From: Bemisia tabaci
Taxonomy: Eukaryota > Arthropoda > Insecta > Hemiptera > Aleyrodidae
DNA: 64,000 nt
Direction: 5' to 3'
NCBI RefSeq assembly: GCF_918797505.1
Contig: NC_092802.1
Location: 8,141,480-8,205,479 of the forward strand
A program made the translations under genes and the position numbers. Of the stretch, positions 55,351 through 64,000 are shown one piece after another; position 1 is the first letter of the stretch; each line of letters opens with the position of its first letter. The notes under the pieces were generated by a model, which was given only the letters and a program-made list of their open reading frames with translations, was not told the DNA's origin and searched no databases.

Positions 55351-56040
55351 TGAAAAATCGTTGAATCAGCAATATCATTTTTTCCGTGCAGTTAAAATAA
55401 TCTACGCCATCCAACCATATTATTCCAAATATCAACAAAGAATAAAATTCTCGATAAACCGGTAACATTCCTTCCAACATTGTCATTCCGATCGGAGTAA
55501 ATCCGATTTAACCCACCGAATCCCCGAAAATTCGAGCTTAAAACGGCAGGATGGCACCGCGAGGGACCCGTCGCGGCGCGCTGCTCAACCGAACGGCTGC
55601 TCTCCGCCTTTTTTCGTAAGCCGGGAAAAACTGCGGGTTATGATGTATCAAGACCGTTTTCTTGCAACGTAACCCCTCCCTTCCTCCCCTCCCCCACGCC
55701 ACCGCACCCCCTCCGCCCTCCCCTTTCGCGCCCTCGCCGCGTCGCAACCCTCACGCCTCCGCGCTCCGAAAAAAATGGGTCAGTCCCAAATGAGCCGGAG
55801 TCAGCCACCCGCTCCGATGCAGAACGTTGGTGCCGGATTGAGCAGCGAAAAGAGGTTTTTCCGCGCAACACAACGGTCGTATTCCTAGTCGTTCCTTAAG
55901 CAGCGCACTGATTATTGGCATTAATAGACAAAGCTGTAGACAAAGAAGACACCCATAGAGGATATCGTCACCTTTCGGTAGTATCAAAAGTGCCATGAGA
56001 CGGTTCAACATTTCCTCCGCCGTTTCATTTTTTTAACAGA
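55351..56040. other. No gene; GC-rich patch and partial repeats
   Basis: 55,350-55,398 repeats part of the palindrome end (ATCGTTGAATCAGCAATATC). 55,540-55,860 is CpG-rich with C-rich tracts. 55,910-55,965 is a single arm of the GATAGACAAAG foldback. No recognisable protein. Confidence 0.5.
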
Positions 56041-56536
56041 GAAATGAAGATGTTGCATGTGTGAGGAATTTTCGATTTGACCGTTGATTCTTACGTAAAA
56101 GTTAGCGAGAAACACGATGGTGCCACTGGTCTTCTCTGAAATCAACTCCCAAGCTCAAAAATAGCTCTCAAGTTGAGACCAAAATGGAGGGGATATCCCA
56201 CGCTATCCCGAAAGTCCACCTCTACAGCAAGACAAACTCTCCATGCAAAGATAGGGGCAGCGATGCCGTTTTTTCAGTTTTCAAGTCTCCAAATAAATTA
56301 GCAGCCCCGTCATTGTATTTGCTCCGTATCTTTGCATGGAGAGCTCGTCTTGATGTAGAGGTGGACTCTCAGGATAGCGGGAATATCCTCTCCGTTTTGG
56401 CCTCAACTTGAGAGCTTTTTTGAGCTTGGGAGTTTATTTCAGAGAAAACCAGTGGCACCATCGTGTTTCTTGCGAACTTTTACATAAGAATCAACCGTCA
56501 AATCGCAAATTCCTCACACATACAACATCTCCATTC
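56041..56536. mobile_element. 500-bp foldback MITE, copy 2
   Basis: Left GAAATGAAGATGTTGCATGT, right ATACAACATCTCCATTC; collinear with 28,709-29,218. Confidence 0.9.
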
Positions 56537-56702
56537 TTGTATTACTCATGCTTATCACCAAATTAATTATTTTCCTTTTTTATTGTTGCAGGTAAGAGTT
56601 TATATAGAACCATGTCTGTGAATACGTCTTTAATGTAAGTCCAAGTCTCATATCGTTCTTCAGTTTCGAAATTTTCACAGAATATGCTTCCAGGGACAGC
56701 TT
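56535..56702 (+). repeat. Duplicated segment with back-to-back splice motifs, copy 2 (empty site)
   Basis: Matches 33,330-33,483 plus 33,807-33,826 without the hAT MITE. At 56,591/56,592 the acceptor TTTTTATTGTTGCAG is followed directly by donor GTAAGAG, as in copy 1. Confidence 0.65.
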
Positions 56703-56769
56703 GTTTATCAAATCAACAATCAGCCCGCGGCTCCTTTTCTTAGGAGGCCCTATTTGGTTTACGTTGAGA

Positions 56770-57151
56770 TCAGAGGAGGTTAGATGGGATCATGAACATA
56801 GCATCGTGGAAGGGACAAATTTTGCCAACCTCAAGTAAAATTCAGCAGTATAACGGCAGTAATGAATCCTTCCAAAGGATCGCAATAATCCACAATAATT
56901 GCAAAAAGTACAAAATACAGATGAATTTTTTTTATGATTTTTGACAAAATTGAAGGTAGGTTTGAACCTACCTTAAATAATACAAAACTAGCTGATATTT
57001 TTTTTCGTGTTTTATACTTTTTGCAATTGCAAATTATTGCAATCTCTCGCAAGGATCCATCTCTAAAGTTATGCTGCTGAATTATATTTGAGATCGGCGA
57101 AATTTGTCCTTTTCATAATACTATGTTTATGATCCCCTCGAACCTCTCTTA
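56770..57151. mobile_element. 380-bp foldback MITE
   Basis: Left AGAGGAGGTTAGATGGGATC and right GATCCCCTCGAACCTCTCTT. Further arms: AAATTCAGCAGTATAAC and GTTATGCTGCTGAATTA, then TAATTGCAAAAAGTA and TACTTTTTGCAATTG. Single copy in the window. Confidence 0.85.
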
Positions 57152-57784
57152 ATTCACTGCAGTAAAAGACTACTATTCCTGGCTCATTTCAGAAACAGCA
57201 TATGTGCCATTGGTTTTCCTTTGCAAAAATGTGCTTTTATGAAAGAGTCAGAGATGGTGATTCCTTATTGCAAAATGTAATCCAGTTTGCCTTGCCGAGT
57301 CTAACGAGGAAGGGGTGGAGAGGTCAAAGCGAGTGCTACATAAACCTATGCTCTTTGAAAAAAGAGAAATATTTTTAAAATAAATATTGTTTAGCCACCT
57401 GGTGCCAAGTTTCCTCCGTGAATTTCTAAAAAATAGGGGACGGGAAGTGAAGTCAGACCAGTCTTACGTATTTCAAAGGGGGGGGGGGGGGGTGGCTGAG
57501 GGACTGTCTTATGAGTGCCTCACAAGGAGGAGGAGAGGCTATAAAGTGAAGTAACTGAACAACTACTGGACCAGCAATTTTTTACCTCGAGAATGATTTA
57601 TGAGAGTGATTTAACCCGTTGTTTCCCAAAACTACGGTTTTGACATTTTTGGAACAATCATGAAGCTATTGTTAGAATTGGTCCATTGCAGGATTTTCAG
57701 TTGTCTAATATCTTGTAAATTCCATGCATAAAATGAAATTACTACAAGAATTGACCACGAGGATATCCCTCCTGGTTTCTAAAT
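57152..57784. other. No gene recognised
   Basis: G run at about 57,478-57,491. 57,265-57,290 holds a scrap of the TTGCAAAA family. Nothing else. Confidence 0.5.
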
Positions 57785-57980
57785 TGAAAAAATGATTTGA
57801 GAAAATGTGATAAAATAACTTTATCTGTTAAAATACAAGTGCTTAAGTGGGACATGCCACTAGATGACGTCAAATGGCGGCACATATTCTCACTTTTAAA
57901 TCTACTTTTCTTCAATTTCCTAATTTACAAAAATGGAAATTACTGCGAGCTCGAGTCATTAAGCATTCATGTTGTCTCCG
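57785..57980 (+). repeat. Dispersed repeat with GATGACGTCA core
   Basis: Shares GTGGGACATGCCACTAGATG, ACGTCAAATGGCGGCACAT and CTCACTTTTAAATC with 63,555-63,740, and inversely with 24,765. Confidence 0.8.
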
Positions 57981-58002
57981 AGCGATTTGTCCTCACCACA
58001 CA

Positions 58003-58254
58003 CTACCGTGCCGAGGAAGTACGCCGTATGAACAATCGTAGATTGCCAGATTTCTCGGGATAAAATATTTATCCTCGAGGAAATTTACGAACATCTTCTC
58101 GTAAAATTTTCAGATGCATTAGAATAAATTGCGACTAAAATTCTTTGAAAAAGCGGAAGACAAATTTTCACAAGTGTCCCTGAAAATTCGAATTTTATCG
58201 GGGGAATTTAGCAACGTCTAAAGACTCATGCGACGTTCTTCCTTAGCACAGCAG
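58003..58254. mobile_element. MITE of the CTGCCGTG family
   Basis: Left CTACCGTGCCGAGGAAGTAC, right GCGACGTTCTTCCTTAGCAC then AGCAG. 252 bp with both ends. Confidence 0.88.
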
Positions 58255-58266
58255 TATACACACGGA

Positions 58267-58488
58267 AAATATTAAATTACTGATTTACCAATTCGATTGC
58301 TAAAAAAAGTGAGTACAATGTTTCAATGTAGATTTCAGAACACAAAAATGCTACTTTAACCACCTCCGTGGTTTCATTAGCTTACAATAGTGGTTCAAGT
58401 AGCAATTTTTTGTTGGAAAATTTACGTTGGAACATTGCAGTCACTAGCACTCGAATTGTTAAATCAGAATTTAATTTTTTTAATTTTT
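58267..58488. mobile_element. 222-bp palindromic MITE
   Basis: AATATTAAATTACTGATTTA and TAAATCAGAATTTAATTTTT are inverse ends; inner AACCACCTCCGTGGTT is a tight hairpin. Related to the inner palindrome at 54,960-55,168. Confidence 0.8.
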
Positions 58489-58973
58489 AATGCAGCATGT
58501 TCTTTTCGCTCTTGCCGTTCCTGGATTTCAATAACCTTTTCTCAAGCTTGAAGTCCGACAACAGTGGGGGTGCTTTCGGCCGGCGCGTTTCGAATTTCGT
58601 GTCTGTTTAGAGCCCAAATTCGGTGTAAAAGCATTATTCGAGCACGTAGCAGGTTACTGGTAGCCGCCCTTCCCCCTTTACCCCCCGCGATTTTGAGTGG
58701 GGGCTTTTTCCGCGCTACTTTCAATGCTTCTCCCTTCTGCACCGTTTCATCACTCATTTTATTCGTTTAGCCCCCTCTCCCCCTTCCTTTGCTCTCCGCT
58801 GTCCAAGCCACTCGGGTTACACTGGAATCCTGTCATGAATGCACCCGTTCAAGAGGTCTCTCCAAAGCAAAATGGACCGAGTTTCGTAGGAAAGGACCGG
58901 CGTTTTTGCTCGTTGTAAAATTGATATTTCGAATGCATTTTGCGATGAAGAACTTTTGTATCTGGTTCGTCCA
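58489..58973. other. No gene; pyrimidine-rich, mildly GC-rich
   Basis: C/T-rich stretches at 58,660-58,800. Short frames on both strands, none resembling a known protein. Confidence 0.45.
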
Positions 58974-59842
58974 ACTACGAATTGTGCAACCTAAAAATCT
59001 AAAATGAATGTGCGTAAATTTGTTTTTAAAATTTACTATGAAAGGCAGATGCTTTGGAATACCAAGCAGAGATCGCATTTTATCGATTTGTACAATAACC
59101 GAGGTTTTTCTTTCTCTGTGTAAGTTATCAAAATTATTACATTTTTCTAAAACATGAAAAAATAACCCTGGCGCGGGAAACTGTGCTTTTCTCTCTCTCT
59201 CTCTCAATAGAAAAAACCGTAGGTAACCACATACACCGCAAGTTTCTGGAAGCAAAAAAGCCTCTTCAAAGTGGCCACTAATCCTTTTGGGCGAGCAATT
59301 ATTTTTGTCCGATAATCGCATCGAACAGAGCATACATTTCTCCTGCAATAACCGCACCGATATGAGAACAATGAGGCCACACTGGATTTGAAAGGCTCAT
59401 AGTTTCCAAATCGCGCAACCAGCAATCGCGAATGCCGCGCAAACAGCACTCAAAGTCAACACATCAAGACTATACTCTCAATAGGTCGCGGTTGGACCAA
59501 TATGAAACGCCTTCAAATGCGCGTGATACTGTGCAACACACCCAAGGTGATATAGTTGTATTCTTAGGTTCGAACCTAACTCAACTAAACTGCTTTACCG
59601 AATCAAGGATTTCAACCTATTAAACTCTGTACTTCAAGTTGTCTTGCATATTTTATGCCCTTGACAAATATTCAACCCTCGGTTGATCTTAAAAAATAAT
59701 AATTTCCATCGTTATTATTTAATTTAGACAACGAAAAAGGCTATCTTAAAGTTTGAAACTCTACTCTTGAACCTTTAAAAGTCTTTGAGTGCGCCCTTTG
59801 AGTACTGGGCGGTATTTTTGGACGGGGAACTCGGGTTTTTGT
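58974..59842. repeat. Dispersed 0.86-kb repeat, copy 3
   Basis: Collinear with 26,744-27,600. Frames differ between the copies. Confidence 0.88.
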
Positions 59843-59941
59843 TAAATTTTTAAGATTACAAAATCGAAGATTTTTGAAATTTTTGTAAAACTTTTTCTTA
59901 CGGATTTTTTTAAAAATTGTTGTCGATTCTACACTACAGCT

Positions 59942-59966
59942 GTTTCGAGCTAACGCTCATCGTCAG
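59942..59966 (-). ncRNA. Hammerhead-ribozyme-like core
   Basis: On the minus strand: CTGACGA, T, GAGC-GTTA-GCTC, GAAAC. Downstream ACA and TGT can pair around a 7-base loop and are followed by A, which would place stem III and a cleavage site in the right order. The one-base insertion before stem II and a weak stem I keep this tentative. Confidence 0.4.
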
Positions 59967-60097
59967 GTGATTTAAAACATGTGTAAAAACTAAAATTACG
60001 ATGCGTTTTTGCGATCGCGAGTGGCTCGGTATCCGCGTCCGCGTTCGCGTTCGCGTGACTGAACAGTCACGTCACGAACTGTTTCCTCGAAATGTTC
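59967..60097. other. No gene; CG repeat
   Basis: 60,035-60,055 repeats CGCGTT. CGTGACTGAACAGTCACG at 60,053-60,070 is a perfect hairpin. Confidence 0.5.
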
Positions 60098-60240
60098 AGA
60101 TATTTTAGATTAAATTGCGTACAAAATTGTCTGAAAATTTTTGGAAATAATTTTCAGAATCATCCCAGTAAATTCGGTTTTTATCGGAGGAAACTTGGCA
60201 ATGTCTGAAGGCTCATACAGCGTTTTTCCTCAGTACGGCA
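60098..60240. mobile_element. 3' part of a CTGCCGTG-family MITE
   Basis: Interior TAGATTAAATTGCGTACAAA and the right end GCTCATACAGCGTTTTTCCT then CAGTACGGCAG. The left end is missing. Confidence 0.75.
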
Positions 60241-60297
60241 GAGCAAGGAACTAGGTTCTAAGAACGAGGCAAGGTTCTTTGGAGGAAAAAGTGTTTG

Positions 60298-60556
60298 CAG
60301 GCTGATTACTAAAATTGATAGATAAACTTATAAACAAAGAAGGCAACTGGCAAAAGGAGCAATCCTGATAAAACCGGTGGTTTCATGGAATAAAGGAGCC
60401 AATTATGGACTAACTGTAGGGTGTCTCGTGAGTTACCTCCTATTATTTACCTCCTTTTTCTATTGTAGCCATCCACTTCCTCGAATAGAATTGCTTCGTA
60501 TTCCCTTTGTCTTTTTTGTCTATTGCTTTCCTCATCAATTTCAAAAATTAGCCCGC
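60298..60556. mobile_element. 259-bp foldback, GATAGACAAAG family, copy 2
   Basis: Left GCAGGCTGATTACTAAAATT then GATAGATAAAC; right TTTCAAAAATTAGCCCGC. Pairs with itself over most of its length and matches 47,003-47,289. Confidence 0.85.
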
Positions 60557-60907
60557 TACAGTTTAGCAAATCGATTGCTTCAGTTTACTGAACTGAAAAA
60601 TTTCTGTCAGTATGAAACGTGTTCCGTTGAAACCAAAGTTTATCAGTTCTGTGAACTGAAGCGGTCGGTTTGCTCGATTGGGTGACAATTTAAAACCACG
60701 TAAGCGCCACTAGGAGTTAGTATAAATAGTACAACTAGGTGTAGCGAAAATAGTACGACTATATCTCTCGCGCAATGGGAACACAGTGGTCTGGAAAAGC
60801 GTGTCAGTCATTGAAATAAGACCGAAATGCATGGATAAAATTTCAATAAGAAGTCCACGAAGTGGAGGCACAGTATATTTTTATGGACAATCTTAGTGAC
60901 ACCTAAA
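60557..60907. other. No gene recognised
   Basis: Short alternating TTCAGTTTACTGAACTGAA-type palindrome at 60,578-60,597 and a related AACTGAAG at 60,655. No exon is seen. Confidence 0.45.
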
Positions 60908-61160
60908 CTGCCATGCTAAGGAAGAACGCCAAATGAACCTTCGTCAGTTGCCAAATTTCCTTTCATTTAATATAAATTTTCAAGAAAACTCGTGAATATT
61001 TTCATTTCAATTGTTCAGAGGAATTTCTTCGTAATTAGATCTGAATTATCTGAAAATTCCAAGTGAAAATATTCATAAGTCTCCTCAAAAATAAAACTTC
61101 CATGGGAGGAAATGTGACAACTCTCGAATGTACATACGTTGTTCTTCGTTAGCACAGCAG
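60908..61160. mobile_element. MITE of the CTGCCGTG family
   Basis: Left CTGCCATGCTAAGGAAGAAC, right GTTGTTCTTCGTTAGCACAG then CAG. 253 bp. Confidence 0.9.
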
Positions 61161-61462
61161 AATGGCGCTTAGGTTTTGAATCTCACTCCGTCTTCATTGA
61201 ACGGAACTCGAAATGTTCTTTTATCAAGGCGTAGATTTGGCAACGATAGGTCCTTGTTTTCTCCTTTCGTTGATCCCTGTTTTCGGGGACGAGGATATTA
61301 CCTTTATTCCCGATGCGCGGGCCGAGACATTGTTTGATTTTCGTCCATTTATTATTTATGTTTTTGGCCCATTACACCCGCCCTTTTTTCTTCCGGCGCT
61401 GCACGAATCAAGAATTGACCGCTTTAACAGAATTTCCTCCGAGGAAACGGCTACTTTCTGTC
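61161..61462. other. No gene recognised
   Basis: A frame of 92 codons from 61,213 runs on into the next MITE and shows no family features. Confidence 0.4.
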
Positions 61463-61715
61463 CCGCCGTGCCGAGGAAGAACGCCGTATGAGCCTTCAGG
61501 CGTTGCCAAGTTTCCTCCGATAAACATCAAATTTACTGGGAAAATTGTGAATTTTATTTTCCAAAATGTTCATGCAATTTTGTACGCAATTAAATCTAGA
61601 ATATCTGAAAATTTCATAGAAACACATGCATGAACGTTGTCGAAAATACACGTTTTATCGAGGGAAATTTGGCAACTCTCGAATGTTCATGCGGCGTTCA
61701 TCCTTAGCACGGCAG
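61463..61715. mobile_element. MITE of the CTGCCGTG family
   Basis: Left CCGCCGTGCCGAGGAAGAAC then GCCGTATGAGCC; right GTTCATGCGGCGTTCATCCT then TAGCACGGCAG. 253 bp, only 302 bp from the previous copy and in the same orientation. Confidence 0.92.
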
Positions 61716-62363
61716 TGTAGGTGACCAGCGATCACTTCAGTCTCTTTTCATTTTGTAAACCACACCAAAATGCTCAAAATGGTAAATAGAAAATTAGTTA
61801 AATCCAAAGTGGAAAACTGTGTATATCTCAATCCCAGCACAGAACAATTTTGGGATATTGATTTTTTGTATTTACGATTCTGCTGGTGATGGTATATCTA
61901 AAGTCGAGCATGTTTAAGACATGCTTGGAAACGTAGTTCGGCATAAGTGTCTGACATTAGACGCCATGTTGATGGAATCTGACGATGAATGTTGCATTAA
62001 CTTATTTCCAATGACTCATTGATGAGTCCTGCATATATTATTTTTTTAAAGTATCTGCGGTCGCAGTAATAGGTCGTTAATGGTTGCTTAAGCTGAATAT
62101 CATTATTATGCAATGAATTACTATAGTATTGCTGCTTTTATTGCTCTCGTTTTTCTTCAAATGGGAATTCTAATGTCCCCTCACCAGGGTCAAATAAAAA
62201 CGTTAATATCTTAGCTAGAGTTCATTCCGTTAATTTTCGATCCAAGAATCGTGTTCTACATGAAGTTTCGGATTATATACATGTATCAAAATGCATAAAT
62301 TCGTATCTAGTCTATTGGTCCATTCATGCCTTGTCTAATGGTTTATTTTTGCTTTCTCTATTC
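61716..62363. other. No gene; one diverged repeat
   Basis: 62,215-62,330 is a diverged relative of the 50,175-50,470 segment (AATTTTCG, ATCGTGTT, ATGTATCAAAATGC). Otherwise nothing. Confidence 0.5.
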
Positions 62364-62710
62364 TGCCGTGATGGCGAAGAGAGCAGTAAGTGCAAAAATG
62401 AAGTTTTGATTGAACGGACTCCAAAGCGTCTGATCGGAAAATAGTATTGAAAGAAGCCTCCGTTCATCGATGGAGAGAACACAAAACGCCTTCAATTGTA
62501 AATTATACTGTGCAATACACGGAAGCTTGAATAATTGTATCACTCTTTCATTTGCGGAATTCCCATTTCATATCCTTCTCGAGGACACTGCCGTGATAGC
62601 GGAGAGAGCAGTAAGTGCAAAAATGAAGTTTTGAGAAAACGGGCTCAGAAGCGTCCGACCGTAAAATTGTATTGAAAGAAGCATCCATTCTTTGTCAAAT
62701 AGCCACTAAT
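62364..62710 (-). repeat. Two direct copies of a repeat also in copies A and B
   Basis: 62,364-62,470 and 62,589-62,710 share GAGAGCAGTAAGTGCAAAAA then TGAAGTTTTGA. Their reverse complement matches 13,685-13,820 and 215-330. They show that A has lost single C bases at several positions. Between them, 62,478-62,545 carries the AACGCCTTCAATTG motif. Confidence 0.8.
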
Positions 62711-62799
62711 CATCCGCAAGACTCATAGAAATCGTTTGAAAACCCACCGATTCCATTTCAATTATTACATAAAATGTGTATTTTTCATTTTCATGTTAG

Positions 62800-63142
62800 C
62801 AGTGTTCGAAACTCACCTTTGAGTTTCAGCAGCCGTGTGGAGCATCAAGCTTAATATTTAGGGGCCATTGTAGATTTTTAAGGGGCCGAATTCACTTTTT
62901 GCCGATTTACCACAGCGCATCTAGTGGAAAGTTAGTTGCAAGATGTTTCAATTTCAGAAATTGTAGCGGTAACTTGGGGAAAATTTCAAAAAATCACCAA
63001 ACAAAAAAATTAGGATTTTTTTTAGGGGGGGGGGGGTCAATTTTTTAGGGGCCACGTTGTCGCAGTGCCTTTGTTTTTTAGGCGCCATGGCCGATTTTTT
63101 GGGCGCATTTGGCGCGTTGGTGCCTGTGAGTTTCAACCACTC
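62800..63142. mobile_element. hAT-type MITE, CAGTGTTCGAAACTCAC family, copy 3
   Basis: CATGTTAG at 62,792-62,799 and 63,143-63,150 is a perfect 8-bp duplication. Left CAGTGTTCGAAACTCACCTT, right GGTGCCTGTGAGTTTCAACC. Inserted in the opposite orientation to the other two copies. Contains a G run at about 63,026-63,036. Confidence 0.93.
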
Positions 63143-63364
63143 CATGTTAGGCTCGTGCCAGTCAAGATAGCCTTAGATGCTATCCACTGCGTGCTTTCGT
63201 GGTTTCATTCCAGCTCTCTGGAGGAATGATGTCCCTTACGTCTGTTTTGCCTGAAAATAAGTCATTTTTTGCTCACCTATGGCTTTCTCATAAGTCTCGC
63301 TTTCATAAAATTAAGATGAATTACACTGTTTGAGCTACTTCAGTGATATCATCTAAAACATATA
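63143..63364. other. No gene recognised
   Basis: Spacer between two elements; nothing seen. Confidence 0.4.
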
Positions 63365-63951
63365 CAGGGTTATTCAAAATTCACGCACCACTGGTCATAA
63401 CTTTAGTTCTAATGGAGAATTTGCAAGGGTCTGATGATGAATGGATGAATGGTTCGGATGGAACGGATAAATGGATGAATTGGATGATTTCCTGTTTAAG
63501 TGGAATCCTCTGAGTGAACTGAACACGAAGATACCCTTGATTCATAAATCGAGCAATTATTAGAGGAGATATGACAAAATAACCGATTCTGCTAAAATAC
63601 ATGTGTTTTAATGGGAAATGCCGCCAGATGACGTCACAAGGCGGCACATTTTCTCACTTTTAAATCAATTTTTCTCCAATTTCCCATGTCAGAAAAAAAT
63701 TATGAAAAGTACTGCGAACTCAGCTCATTAGGCACTTTCAGATGAAGCAATAAAAAAATTGCGTGCAAATTCTCCATTATGATATCGATTTGCGGTTTAT
63801 GACGTTTTTCCTCATATCGAAGGGGAAACTTTTTAGGTACTTTCCAGTTTTTAATCCCCTTGGGGGTGGAAGGCGGGGGGCAACTCAAAAATTTCTAATG
63901 GCCACCTAACCCCCCTTATGGCCAGTGGTGCGTGACTTTTGAATAACCCTG
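63365..63951. mobile_element. 587-bp mariner-like MITE flanked by TA
   Basis: TA at 63,363-63,364 and 63,952-63,953. Ends CAGGGTTATTCAAAATTCAC and GTGACTTTTGAATAACCCTG, then CACCACTGG and CCAGTGGTG. TA targets and CAGGGTTATTCAAAA-type ends are usual for mariner-group elements. No transposase. It includes the GATGACGTCA repeat (63,555-63,740) and a GGATGAAT-type minisatellite (63,438-63,487). Confidence 0.88.
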
Positions 63952-64000
63952 TATCAGACGAATTTTGAAGGAAACTCGATTTCGAAAATTTGACACTTAC

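Noticed and set aside
58833..59357. A 174-codon minus-strand frame and similar frames at 26,906-27,121 and 36,114-36,347
   Set aside because: The shared peptide (MRLLQEKCMLCSMRLSD...) comes from the dispersed 0.86-kb repeat. The frames end differently in each copy and no known protein is recognisable.

Overview
The window looks like repeat-dense, intergenic or intronic DNA from an animal, most likely an insect. It is AT-rich, no open frame reaches 180 codons, nothing resembles a bacterial operon or Shine-Dalgarno site, and it carries a tRNA-derived SINE, a fragment of a LINE reverse transcriptase and many MITE families. From memory, several of the short repeats resemble families abundant in the whitefly Bemisia tabaci and other hemipterans; I could not check this. 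I recognise no host protein-coding gene. The only recognisable coding homology is the C-terminal part of a non-LTR retrotransposon ORF (about 45,840-46,605, minus strand).

Layout. (1) 1-8,515 and about 13,450-21,874 are two direct copies (A and B) of one unit of at least 8.4 kb, separated by about 4.9 kb. They differ by very many one-base or few-base indels, often in A/C contexts, plus a 141-base tract of only A and C in copy A. This looks like unpolished long-read sequence. (2) 8.5-13.4 kb holds a 440-bp palindrome flanked by TTAA, a GC-rich patch, and one arm of an inverted repeat whose partner lies inside copy B. (3) 22-29 kb holds a 1.66-kb foldback element with 635-bp near-identical arms, degenerate tandem repeats, a dispersed 0.86-kb repeat and hAT-type MITEs. 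(4) 29.9-42.2 kb is dominated by a 2.1-2.2-kb segment present twice. Each copy sits in the oligo-T of a different MITE with CACTG ends. This part also contains nested MITEs and a foldback carrying hammerhead-ribozyme-like cores. (5) 45.3-46.7 kb holds a complete SINE with target duplications and the LINE fragment, itself split by a hAT MITE with a perfect 8-bp duplication. (6) 47-64 kb holds more foldbacks, a 925-bp non-autonomous hAT with an internal 69-bp tandem array, and a 587-bp mariner-like MITE.

These parts do not work together as a pathway. The biology here is mobile-element ecology: at least ten non-autonomous families, several with exact target duplications, empty sites or nesting that give relative insertion order. 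The points most worth follow-up are the twice-captured 2.1-kb segment inside CACTG MITEs, two back-to-back splice acceptor/donor motifs in a duplicated segment, the hammerhead-like cores, the giant palindrome, and the probable assembly error that affects a quarter of the window.
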